A stretch of DNA of 64,000 nucleotides from Actinomycetota bacterium. GTDB taxonomy: Bacteria > Actinomycetota > Thermoleophilia > Gaiellales > F1-60-MAGs149. Shown here piece by piece: positions 55,442 to 63,217 of this stretch. Each line of letters opens with the position of its first letter. Within the stretch, counting starts at the first letter, position 1. The position numbers and the translations under genes are program-made. Below the pieces are notes generated by a model, which saw only the letters and a program-made list of their open reading frames with translations, was not told the DNA's origin and ran no database searches. The DNA lies in assembly GCA_026392355.1 (NCBI GenBank), contig JAPLCF010000032.1, positions 1-64,000 on the forward strand, given 5' to 3'.

Positions 55442-56662
55442 ATGAGCGCCACCGTCGCTATCACCGGAATCGGCATCGTCGGTCCCACCGGGCTCGGCAC
55501 CGAGGCCCTGTGGACGTCGCTGATGGAGCACCGCTCCGGCATCGTGCGCCTCGAGGGCGAGGAGTACGAGGGCCTGCCCGCACGGCACGCCGCCCCGATC
55601 GCGGATTTCGACCTCTCGCCGTACATCGAGAAGCGCGCCGCGCGCCGCATGGGTCGCTTCGCACAGTTCGCACTCGTCGCGGGCGACCTTGCCCTGACCG
55701 ACGCGGGCCTCACTGATATCTCGGGCCCGCGCACCGCGATCACGATCCACACAGGCGCCGGCGGCATTCCCGAGGGCGATGCCGAGGTGCTCAAGCGCGC
55801 CGACGACCCGGGCCGCATGGGCCCGCTCTACGTGCCCCTCGTCTCTGGCAACATGGCCGCCGCCAACGCCGCGATCAAGTGGGGCGTGACCGGCCCGGTC
55901 ACCGCCGGCGTGGGGGCGTGTGCGGCCGGCACCATCGCCGTCGCCGAGGCCTTCCACACGCTACAGCGCGGTGACGTGGACCTGGTGCTGGCCGGCGCGA
56001 GCGACGCCGCACTGACGCCGTACCTGATGAGTAGCCTCGCCAACGCGGGCGCACTGTCGACCGCCGAAGGCGACCCGGCCACGCTGTCGCGCCCATTCGA
56101 CGCGGGCCGCACCGGCTTCATCCCTGCCGAGGGTGCGGCCATGCTCGTGCTCGAGCCGCTGTCCCGCGCGCAGGAGCGTGGCGCGCACGTCTACGCCACC
56201 ATTGCCTCCGTCGCCATCTCGTGTGACGCGTACCACGTGACTGCTCCCGACCCGGATGGCGCGGGTGCGGAACTGGCACTGCGCGGCGCCCTTGGCCGCT
56301 CTGGGATGGAGGCCACCGAGATCGGCGCCGTCATTGCCCACGGCACCGGCACGCAGCTGAACGACGCCAGCGAAGCCGCCGCCGTCAAGCGCGTCCTCGG
56401 CGCCGGCAATCCGCTGGTCACCGCACCCAAGGCCGTGCTCGGCCACGGCCTCGGCGCGGCCGGCGCCTTCAGCGTCGCGATCGGTGCGCTCGTCGCCGAC
56501 CGCGGCCTCGTCCCGCCGGTGATGAACCTCGACAATCCCGACCCGGCCTGCGACATCAATCTGGTGCGCGGCCAGGCGGCGACGCTCGAGCAGCCCGGCG
56601 TGATCATCGATGCGTTTGGCTTCGGCGGCCAGAACGCCGTGATCGCCTTGCGGCGAACGTAG
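55442..56662 (+). CDS. second beta-ketoacyl-ACP synthase (KAS II type)
   Basis: A 406-residue condensing enzyme separate from the fab operon. The nucleophile is in GVGACAAGTIAVAEA, where most FabF proteins have TACA, and the two His residues are in AHGTGTQLND and VLGHGLGAAGA. The C-terminal DAFGFGGQNAV loop is normal. Possible roles are elongation of special lipids, a polyketide-like product or a backup FabF. No carrier-protein or tailoring gene is adjacent. Confidence 0.87.
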   Translation: MSATVAITGIGIVGPTGLGTEALWTSLMEHRSGIVRLEGEEYEGLPARHAAPIADFDLSPYIEKRAARRMGRFAQFALVAGDLALTDAGLTDISGPRTAITIHTGAGGIPEGDAEVLKRADDPGRMGPLYVPLVSGNMAAANAAIKWGVTGPVTAGVGACAAGTIAVAEAFHTLQRGDVDLVLAGASDAALTPYLMSSLANAGALSTAEGDPATLSRPFDAGRTGFIPAEGAAMLVLEPLSRAQERGAHVYATIASVAISCDAYHVTAPDPDGAGAELALRGALGRSGMEATEIGAVIAHGTGTQLNDASEAAAVKRVLGAGNPLVTAPKAVLGHGLGAAGAFSVAIGALVADRGLVPPVMNLDNPDPACDINLVRGQAATLEQPGVIIDAFGFGGQNAVIALRRT

Positions 56663-56701
56663 GTCGTCGCAAGGCGATCACGACGATCTGGTTCTCCTCA
56701 G

Positions 56702-56922
56702 GGGTCCGGACCCAGATCCGGAGGTTCCCCTGACGGCAGCAGTGGCGTGTCTTCTGACAGTGCCGTGGGGGTCCGGACCCATCGGGTTGGCTCTTGGTGG
56801 GTCAGCTGCAGGGTGCACCAACTGCGGTGGGAATCAGGTGTGGTGGGTCCGGACCCCCACGTGGTCCATGAGGCCATCGCCGCTGATGCCTCGCGGGCAA
56901 CACCGGACATGGGTCCGGACCC
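56702..56922. repeat. array of four perfect GGGTCCGGACCC palindromes
   Basis: The 12-base palindrome GGGTCCGGACCC occurs at 56702-56713, 56769-56780, 56845-56856 and 56911-56922, with centre spacings of 67, 76 and 66 bp. The first is inside a larger inverted repeat, CAGGGG (56699) with CCCCTG (56727). The region is the 281-bp gap between the KAS gene and the nuclease-family gene and holds no ORF with gene-like features. I saw no further copies elsewhere in the window. Confidence 0.9.
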
Positions 56923-56943
56923 TTTGCGCATAGACTCCGAGAC

Positions 56944-57447
56944 ATGCAAGAGATGGTCGTCTACGGGGTGTCGTTCGACATGGTTGGCAAGCAGCCGATC
57001 GTGTTGCTCAAGACCGTCGAGACGAATCGGTTCCTCCCGATCTGGATTGGCCACCCCGAGGCGTCGGCGATCCTCGCCAAGTTGCAAGACTCCGACACGC
57101 CACGCCCGATGACGCACGACCTCTTCTCGACCGCCCTCGGCGAGCTTGATGCCGAGCTCGTCAAGATCGAGGTCGTCGAGATGAAGGACAGCACCTTCTT
57201 CGCCAAGGTCGTGTTGCGGCGCGACGGGGAAGAGGTATCGCTCGACGCTCGACCGAGCGATGCAATCGCCCTCGCGTTGCGCTCCAAGGCACCGATCTTC
57301 GCCGCCGATGACGTGATCGAGGCGAGCGCCATCCGCATGGAGGAGGGCGAGGACGACGCTGCCGCGGCCGAGCCGGAGCAGCTGGTTGAGGACTTCAAGC
57401 AGTTCCTCGAGGACGTGCGTCCCGAGGACTTCGGCGCCGACGGCTGA
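56944..57447 (+). CDS. bifunctional nuclease family protein (BFN, DUF151)
   Basis: A 167-residue protein of the BFN/DUF151 family. The core (about 1-125) shows YGVSFDMVGKQPIVLLK, LPIWIGHPEASAI, THDLFSTAL and SLDARPSDAIALALRSKAPIFA. The tail is acidic. Some homologues have DNase and RNase activity, but most are untested. TAGACT lies 7 nt before the ATG, and the fourth GGGTCCGGACCC palindrome ends 21 nt upstream, overlapping where the -35 would be. It abuts the converging chorismate mutase gene. Confidence 0.88.
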   Translation: MQEMVVYGVSFDMVGKQPIVLLKTVETNRFLPIWIGHPEASAILAKLQDSDTPRPMTHDLFSTALGELDAELVKIEVVEMKDSTFFAKVVLRRDGEEVSLDARPSDAIALALRSKAPIFAADDVIEASAIRMEEGEDDAAAAEPEQLVEDFKQFLEDVRPEDFGADG

Positions 57448-57738
57448 TCAGGCGTCGCGAAGCCGCGCGACCTCGCGCAGCGTGGCGTCGATGATCGAGC
57501 GCCACAGGATGGCGACTTCCTCGTTCGACAGCGGGCCCTTGTTGCAGCGCTGGAGATACTGCTGGAGCCACTCCTCACGCGAAGGGTCGACAGCGTCGTA
57601 GCCCTTCTCCGCCTTGTAGGCATGCAACTTGCGGACGGTCGAGATGCGCTTATTGAGCGCCTCGAGAATCGCGAGGTCCGTATCGGTGATCTGGTTGCGG
57701 AACTGCTCGACGATCGGATCGCTGGACTGGTCGCTCAC
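57448..57738 (-). CDS. chorismate mutase (AroQ class)
   Basis: A 96-residue helical mutase that makes prephenate, the substrate of PheA at 16.5 kb. The order fits AroQ: ITDTDLAILEALNKRISTVRKLHAYKAEKG, then PSREEWLQQYLQRCNKG and NEEVAILWRSIIDATL. The GTG start at 57738 has GGAG 6 nt before it; the track ORF reads beyond. The enzyme lacks a fused domain. Confidence 0.87.
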   Translation of the reverse strand: MSDQSSDPIVEQFRNQITDTDLAILEALNKRISTVRKLHAYKAEKGYDAVDPSREEWLQQYLQRCNKGPLSNEEVAILWRSIIDATLREVARLRDA

Positions 57739-57784
57739 GGTCGCTCCTACGCGGTTGGACGCCCGGAGCATAGGAGAACCCGGG

Positions 57785-58483
57785 CTAATTGGCTGCCAGC
57801 AGGAGACCGGCCACCGCGATCGCGTTGTTCGCACCGTGGATTGCCATGCCGGGCCAGACCGACGACGAGCGCATGCGGACGAGCCCGAGTACGAGGCCGA
57901 GAGCAAACAACGCGGGGAAGGTATTCGGCGCGAAGTGGACGAGACCGAAGATGCCCGCCGAGCCGACGACGGCCGAGGCAACGCCAAAACGCGCGTCGAG
58001 TCGGCCGTACAGCAGCCCGCGGAAATACAGTTCCTCGGTCACCGCCGCGCCCACCACGATGGTGAGGGCACTGAGCCCGAAGGCGAGGCCCGTCGTGAGG
58101 GAGTCGATCGTGCCGGCGCGGATGGGCTGGCTCGCGGAGCCATGAAAGATCGGCTCGAGCGCCGCCGCTGCGACCACGCCGACGATCAGGCCACCGACGG
58201 CCAGTGCGACGCCCTGGGCGAGCGCGGTGCGACGCAGCGCGAGGACCTCACGGGGGTTGCCGAACTGGCGGGCAACGAGCCAGATGGCGACACCGAAGAC
58301 GATGTAGGCAACGACGAGCAGGATCGCCTGGGGCAGGTTCGCCAGCGTCGTCTTGCCAGCCGGCGTCAGCGAGAGGGCATCGAGGATCGCCGCGCCGAGG
58401 CCGGCCACGCCGAACTGCACGATCAGCGGTGCGGCAACGAGGAGCCAGAGGCGTGCTCCCGTGGGCGCCGTGCGCGTGATCAT
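57785..58483 (-). CDS. CPBP (CAAX/Abi) family intramembrane metalloprotease
   Basis: A 232-residue membrane protein with about seven spans. The conserved motifs are AAVTEELYFRGLLYG (Glu-Glu and Arg), GLVHFAPN and PGMAIHGANNAIAV, the glutamate protease signature of the family. Its start overlaps the stop of the upstream binding-protein gene by 4 nt (ATGA), so the two are coupled. Substrate unknown; roles in other bacteria include peptide maturation and self-immunity. Confidence 0.88.
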   Translation of the reverse strand: MITRTAPTGARLWLLVAAPLIVQFGVAGLGAAILDALSLTPAGKTTLANLPQAILLVVAYIVFGVAIWLVARQFGNPREVLALRRTALAQGVALAVGGLIVGVVAAAALEPIFHGSASQPIRAGTIDSLTTGLAFGLSALTIVVGAAVTEELYFRGLLYGRLDARFGVASAVVGSAGIFGLVHFAPNTFPALFALGLVLGLVRMRSSSVWPGMAIHGANNAIAVAGLLLAAN

Positions 58484-59334
58484 CCGCTTGCGACCGCTGC
58501 GCCGTGCAGGTCGTCGGCAAGTGCCTGCAACGCGCCAGGCAGCGCGGCGTCAATCGGATAGCCGGCCTTCGGTACCGGGATCACGCGGTTCTCTGTGATG
58601 GCGGGCACCGTGGCGAGTTCGGGAAACTTCTGCAGCGATGCGAGTGTGCTCCCACCGGGCTGCAGCGAGACCCAGGCGCTGATCTCGAGCGCTGGCAGTA
58701 GCGTGATGTCGAGCGGCTGGTCGTACTCGAGCACGTTCTTGCCGCCGGCAGCGGCGACCGCGAGTCCGACGGGGCTCGCGGGGCCATAACCGACGAACCC
58801 GGCGCCCTCGATCAGCGTGAGGACGGGAGTCTCCGACGTGAGACGTTGGTCGAGCGCGTCGAATCCACTGGCCATGCTGCGGGCGATTGTCGCGGCCTTC
58901 GGGCCCTGGCCGACACTGATGCCGAGCTGCGTCACGACCGTCGGTGCGGTGGACAGCGGCTCTGCGCCGTACCGGAAGATCGGCGCGTTGGTCGCCGCCT
59001 GCAGCTGCTGGAGCGCAGCGTCATCGGTACTGAGGGGAATCACCACGAGGCTGGTGGTGGGGTCGGCCGCCGCCGTACCGACGGTGGAGGCGGTCGCCTC
59101 GACCAGCGTGGAGCCGAGACCGAGGTCGCGCAGGATGGCCGTGGCGCCCGGATCGGCCGAGACGATGCGCGTGGGGGCGCTCGTGACGGTGACGGTCTGG
59201 CCGGCCGCGTCGACGGCGCGCGTCGGATACGGGTCGACAGCGCCCGTCGGCTCGCCCTTCACGCCGCAACCAGCGAGCACGAGGGCCATCAGGGCGATGG
59301 CAGCAAGGAGGGCCCGGCGCGGCACGTGCCCCAT
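58480..59334 (-). CDS. BtuF/FepB-like substrate-binding lipoprotein, orphan
   Basis: A 284-residue lipoprotein with lipobox LVLAGCG (about Cys22). The mature part is a helical-backbone binding protein of the iron-siderophore/heme/cobalamin type: TSAPTRIVSADPGATAILRDLG and LGISVGQGPKAATIARSMA are typical. No permease or ATPase is adjacent. ATG 59334 (GHVPRRALLAAIALMAL) is preferred to the track start 51 nt upstream. It is coupled to the CPBP protease gene. The ligand is not known. Confidence 0.83.
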   Translation of the reverse strand: MGHVPRRALLAAIALMALVLAGCGVKGEPTGAVDPYPTRAVDAAGQTVTVTSAPTRIVSADPGATAILRDLGLGSTLVEATASTVGTAAADPTTSLVVIPLSTDDAALQQLQAATNAPIFRYGAEPLSTAPTVVTQLGISVGQGPKAATIARSMASGFDALDQRLTSETPVLTLIEGAGFVGYGPASPVGLAVAAAGGKNVLEYDQPLDITLLPALEISAWVSLQPGGSTLASLQKFPELATVPAITENRVIPVPKAGYPIDAALPGALQALADDLHGAAVASG

Positions 59335-59470
59335 GGTACTGGGGGCAGGACAGGATTCGGGGTCGCCGAAGTGGCAAGGTGGCATGGTCCGTACTGCTCA
59401 ACTCCTCCCCGCGGTGACCCCGCGCGCCGTCCGCGAAACGGGCACGAAACCCGGTGATAGCGTGCGAAAC

Positions 59471-59521
59471 GTGTCCTGGATGCCCGTTATCAACCCGCGC
59501 GAGAGCGGTCGCTGTGTCTGA
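59471..59521 (+). CDS. possible 16-residue leader peptide before the PBP gene
   Basis: GTG 59471 opens a 16-codon frame, SWMPVINPRESGRCV after Met, whose stop TGA overlaps the PBP start by 8 nt. TAGCGT lies 7 nt before the GTG, the same geometry as leaderless genes here. Coupled translation of the PBP is possible. It may also be only chance. Confidence 0.3.
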   Translation: MSWMPVINPRESGRCV

Positions 59522-61607
59522 GCCCGCGCCCCGACGCCCACCCCGGCAGAAGCGTCCGCGGCGCCCGTTCGCGAGCACGCTCGTCCTGCTTGCCTTCGTT
59601 GCGGTGATCGCGGCCGGCGCCTTTCTCTACGGGGCCTCGCGCTACGTGAATCACCTGCCGACGCTCAATGCCATCAAGGCGCGCGAGATTGGCGCCAACA
59701 GCGAGGTCTACGACGCTCGCGGCGCCTCGCTCGGCGTGCTCGCCAACGAGGAGAATCGCCAGCCCGTCACGTCGAACCAGATCTCGCCGTGGATGAAAAA
59801 GGGCACGGTCGCGATCGAGGATCGTCGCTACTACGAGCACGGCGGCGTCGACCCGCAGGGCATTGCCCGCGCGTTGGTCAAGAACGTCATGGCCGGACGC
59901 GTCGTCCAGGGCGGCTCGACGCTGACGCAGCAGCTGATCTCGCAGATCTACATCGTCAAGCAGCACACGATCGACCGAAAGCTGCGCGAGGCCGTACTGG
60001 CCGTGCAGCTCGAGGACCGCTTCACCAAAGACGAGATCCTGACGGCGTACCTGAACACCGTCTTCTACGGCAACAACGCGTACGGCGTGGAGGCTGCCGC
60101 GCAGACCTACTTCGCTAAGTCGGCGAAGAAGTTGACGCTGCCACAGGCCGCGCTGCTGTCGGGTCTGCCACAGCTGCCGTCGACCTACGACCCGTACCAA
60201 AACCCGGAGGCCGCGCTCAAGCGGCGCGCCCAGGTGCTCAAGGCAATGCGCGAAACGGGCGTCATCACCGCGCAGCAGGAGCGCACGGCCAACGCGACGA
60301 AGCTGAATCTCAAGCGCGGCCGCGTCTACGGCAAGGTCAGCGAGTCGTTCTTCGTCCGCTACGTCGCCGAAGAACTATCGAAGGATCCAGATATCGGTTC
60401 GGCCGGTGTCCGCGCCGGTGGCCTACAGATCACGACCACGCTCGATCCCAAGCTGCAGGCCAAGGCACGCGCCGCGATGCGCTCCGTGCTCAAGACGCCG
60501 GGTGATCCCGACGCCGCGATCGTCTCGATCCGACCCAAGACCGGAGAGATCGTGGCGATGGCCTCCACGCGCTACTTCCGCAAGGATCAGTTCGACCTCG
60601 CGTCGCAGGGGCGACGCCAGCCTGGCTCGACGTTCAAGCCGATCACCCTCGCTACGGCGATTGAGCAGGGCATCGACCCCAGCGCCACGACGTACATGTC
60701 GGCGCCGTTCTCGTGGAAGCCCGACGACAACTCGCCGATGTGGGACGTGTCGACAGCTGGCGGCAATTACGCCGGCCCCGTCTCGCTCGAGAACGCCACG
60801 CTCGCCTCGGACAACACGGTGTACGCACAGCTCGCAATCGACGTCGGCCCCGCGAACATCGTCGACATGGCCAAGCGTCTCGGCGTGCGCACCTCGCCAC
60901 TCCAGGCCGTGCCCTCCCTGACGCTCGGTGCTGATGGCGTCTCGCCGCTCGAGATGGCCACGGTCTATGCGACCTTCGCGAACGGTGGCATCTATCACCC
61001 GCCGACCGCGATCAATGAGGTGACTGACGCCGATGGCCAGGTGCTGCTGAAGAGCCGCACCGCTGGCGTGCGCGTGATCCAGGACGGCGTGGCTGCCGAG
61101 GTGACACGCATTCTCGGCGAGAACATGCGCAGCGGCACCGGTACGGGCGCACTGATGTCGGATGATCGCCCCGAGGCGGGCAAGACGGGCACCACCGATA
61201 ACCACACCGATGCGTGGTTCTGCGGCTACACGCCGACGCTCGCCACCTGTGTGTGGATCGGCTACCCGGACGAGACGAAGCCGATGTACGGCATCGAGGG
61301 CGTTGGCGCCGTCTCCGGCCCGACGCTGCCGGCAGACATCTGGCACATCTTCATGGACTCGGCACTGGCCGGCACGCCACCCGTCAGCTTCCCTGCGCCG
61401 AAGAAGCCCGTCGACTGGTCGAGTTTCGAATCGCAGTTCGCCAACCGTGTCGTGTCAACGGTCAGCACGCCTGACCTGACGCTGACGATGCCGCCGCAGC
61501 AGACGGTGACGGTGACGCTGCCGCCCGTAGAGACGCAGGCCACGACGGCGCAGCCGGCGCCTGCGGTGACGGCTGCTGATGGCGCCACGACGGCGCCGGT
61601 GCCGTAG
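59514..61607 (+). CDS. class A penicillin-binding protein (PBP1)
   Basis: A 697-residue bifunctional wall synthase. One membrane helix (about 22-45) is followed by the GT51 glycosyltransferase (VAIEDRRYYEHGGVDPQGIAR; GGSTLTQQLI) and the transpeptidase domain with SxxK in RQPGSTFKP, SxN in LASDNTVYAQ and KTGTT. The tail is rich in Thr, Pro and Ala; no PASTA domain is seen. GTG 59514 (SEPAPRRPPRQKRP) is chosen as the start; the track start adds 20 Cys-containing residues upstream. Confidence 0.94.
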   Translation: MSEPAPRRPPRQKRPRRPFASTLVLLAFVAVIAAGAFLYGASRYVNHLPTLNAIKAREIGANSEVYDARGASLGVLANEENRQPVTSNQISPWMKKGTVAIEDRRYYEHGGVDPQGIARALVKNVMAGRVVQGGSTLTQQLISQIYIVKQHTIDRKLREAVLAVQLEDRFTKDEILTAYLNTVFYGNNAYGVEAAAQTYFAKSAKKLTLPQAALLSGLPQLPSTYDPYQNPEAALKRRAQVLKAMRETGVITAQQERTANATKLNLKRGRVYGKVSESFFVRYVAEELSKDPDIGSAGVRAGGLQITTTLDPKLQAKARAAMRSVLKTPGDPDAAIVSIRPKTGEIVAMASTRYFRKDQFDLASQGRRQPGSTFKPITLATAIEQGIDPSATTYMSAPFSWKPDDNSPMWDVSTAGGNYAGPVSLENATLASDNTVYAQLAIDVGPANIVDMAKRLGVRTSPLQAVPSLTLGADGVSPLEMATVYATFANGGIYHPPTAINEVTDADGQVLLKSRTAGVRVIQDGVAAEVTRILGENMRSGTGTGALMSDDRPEAGKTGTTDNHTDAWFCGYTPTLATCVWIGYPDETKPMYGIEGVGAVSGPTLPADIWHIFMDSALAGTPPVSFPAPKKPVDWSSFESQFANRVVSTVSTPDLTLTMPPQQTVTVTLPPVETQATTAQPAPAVTAADGATTAPVP

Positions 61608-61636
61608 CGGCACCGCGCGGCGGGTACACTCGGCCC

Positions 61637-62446
61637 ATGGCCGTGCAAGACCAGCAGGCTGAGGTGGCGACCGTCGAGCTGACGGGATCCGGCGTCGACA
61701 TCCTCCTTCCGCCGCCGGCCGCGCCGGTTCGACAGGCTGGGCGCGGACGCCTCTTGGTGGCAGCGCTGCTGGCGGTTGGTGCGCTCGTTGTGGCGGGTAC
61801 CCAGCTGATCAGCTTTGACGGGACGAGCCTGCTGCCGACGCTCGCGCCGGCGACCCGCATCCTCCCCTCGGGTGCGCCCCGCCCGCAGACGCTCGCGCGC
61901 CAGGATCAGCTGGTCCTGCTCGTGCCCGTCCAGCAGTCGCGCATCACCGCGATCCTCTTCCACCCTGTGGAGGGGGCAGATGCGCTGCAGCTCGACCCTG
62001 TCGGTGAGCCGGTCAACCAAGGCATCATCTCGCGCATCGTGTCGTCGTTCCAGGGAGAGAATGCCGGCGGACCGGCGTATCAGATCGATGGCGATCCGAC
62101 GTCTGTCGATATCGGAGCACCGATCGCCACCGACACGTACGCCCCGGTCGATGGCAAGGTGCTGTCGATCACCCCGCTGATTGTCAACGGGACGACCTAC
62201 GGCGATCAGATCGCGATCGAGCCCCTCGCCAACCCCGGTGTGGTCGTGGTGGCAACGGGCATCAAGTCCGACCCGGCTCTGTCGGTGGGCTCGCCGGTCT
62301 CGACGCGCCCCGAGGCCTGGACGAAGCTGGGCCGTATCGTCGATGTGACGGGCGCGCTCGATCCGCTCTTGGCGCGCTACACGCAGGACGGCGGCAACCG
62401 CCTGCACCTCGAGGTGCGCCCGGCGACGTCGGTGGCGGCCTCGTGA
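61637..62446 (+). CDS. membrane-anchored protein with degenerate M23-like fold
   Basis: A 269-residue protein with one membrane helix (about 40-60) and an external domain. The later half resembles M23/lipoyl-like beta domains: TYAPVDGKVLSITPLIVNGT and the C-terminal NRLHLEVRP, but the catalytic HxxxD and HxH residues are not seen. Such inactive M23 proteins often regulate wall hydrolases. TACACT lies 6 nt before the ATG. It sits between the PBP gene and ymdB with a 4-nt overlap into the latter. Confidence 0.6.
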   Translation: MAVQDQQAEVATVELTGSGVDILLPPPAAPVRQAGRGRLLVAALLAVGALVVAGTQLISFDGTSLLPTLAPATRILPSGAPRPQTLARQDQLVLLVPVQQSRITAILFHPVEGADALQLDPVGEPVNQGIISRIVSSFQGENAGGPAYQIDGDPTSVDIGAPIATDTYAPVDGKVLSITPLIVNGTTYGDQIAIEPLANPGVVVVATGIKSDPALSVGSPVSTRPEAWTKLGRIVDVTGALDPLLARYTQDGGNRLHLEVRPATSVAAS

Positions 62447-63216
62447 GGATCCTCTTCCTGGCCGACGTGTACGGCGCACCGGGCGTCGCCGCCATCGAGG
62501 GCAACCTGCGCGCACTGCGTGCCGAACTCGACCTCGACTGCGTCGTCGTCAACGCCGAGAACGCGGCCGACGGCGCGGGGCTGACACCCAAGCTTGCCGA
62601 GCGGCTGCTTGCCGCCGGGGCCGACTGTCTGACGCTCGGCAACCACCTCTGGCGGCGCAAAGAGATCGGCCCGTACCTGATTGAGGCCACGCGCGTGGTG
62701 CGCCCCGCCAATCTGCTCGACCGCCTACCCGGCCGTGGGCTGACGGTGATCGAAGTGGGGAGCGCCAAGGTTGCCGTGATCAACCTGCTCGGCTCGTTCA
62801 CGATGGAGCCCGCACAATCGATGTTCTCTGTCGTCGATCAGCTGATCGACACCGCACACCGCGAGACCCCGATCGTTGTCGTCGACGTGCACGCGGAGGC
62901 GACGAGCGAGAAGGTCGCGATGGGCTGGCATCTCGCCGGCCGCGCCACCGCGGTCCTCGGCACCCATACGCACGTGCAGACCTCCGACGCGCGGGTGCTG
63001 CCGGGCGGGACCGCCTACATCACCGACGCCGGCATGACCGGGCCGCACGACTCCGTGATCGGTGCCAAGAAGGATCTCTCGTTGCGGCGCTTTATCCTGC
63101 AGCAGCCGCAGCGACTCGAGCCGGCGTCCGAGGACGTGCGCCTTGAGGGCGTGCTGATCACGTGTGGCGAGGACGGACGGGCAACCGACGTCGAGCCGTT
63201 CCGCCGCGGCGTCTGA
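62443..63216 (+). CDS. YmdB-family metallophosphoesterase
   Basis: A 257-residue two-metal phosphoesterase of the YmdB (TIGR00282) family, which can hydrolyse 2',3'-cyclic nucleotides. Ligand motifs are LFLADVYGAPG (variant of GDIVG), VVNAENAADGAGLTPK, TLGNHLW, VDVHAEATSEK and GTHTHVQT. The GTG start overlaps the previous stop. In many genomes it follows rny; here it follows an M23-like gene. Confidence 0.9.
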   Translation: MRILFLADVYGAPGVAAIEGNLRALRAELDLDCVVVNAENAADGAGLTPKLAERLLAAGADCLTLGNHLWRRKEIGPYLIEATRVVRPANLLDRLPGRGLTVIEVGSAKVAVINLLGSFTMEPAQSMFSVVDQLIDTAHRETPIVVVDVHAEATSEKVAMGWHLAGRATAVLGTHTHVQTSDARVLPGGTAYITDAGMTGPHDSVIGAKKDLSLRRFILQQPQRLEPASEDVRLEGVLITCGEDGRATDVEPFRRGV

Positions 63217-63217
63217 G

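Noticed and set aside
56702-56922. The evenly spaced palindromes as a CRISPR array
   Set aside because: The repeat is only 12 bp, the intervals are 54-64 bp and unequal, and no cas gene is present.
59335-59513. A second cobalamin riboswitch before the BtuF-like lipoprotein gene
   Set aside because: The 179-bp gap has no GCTGTAA-type core and no B12 box on the minus strand; only scattered GCCAC strings were seen.
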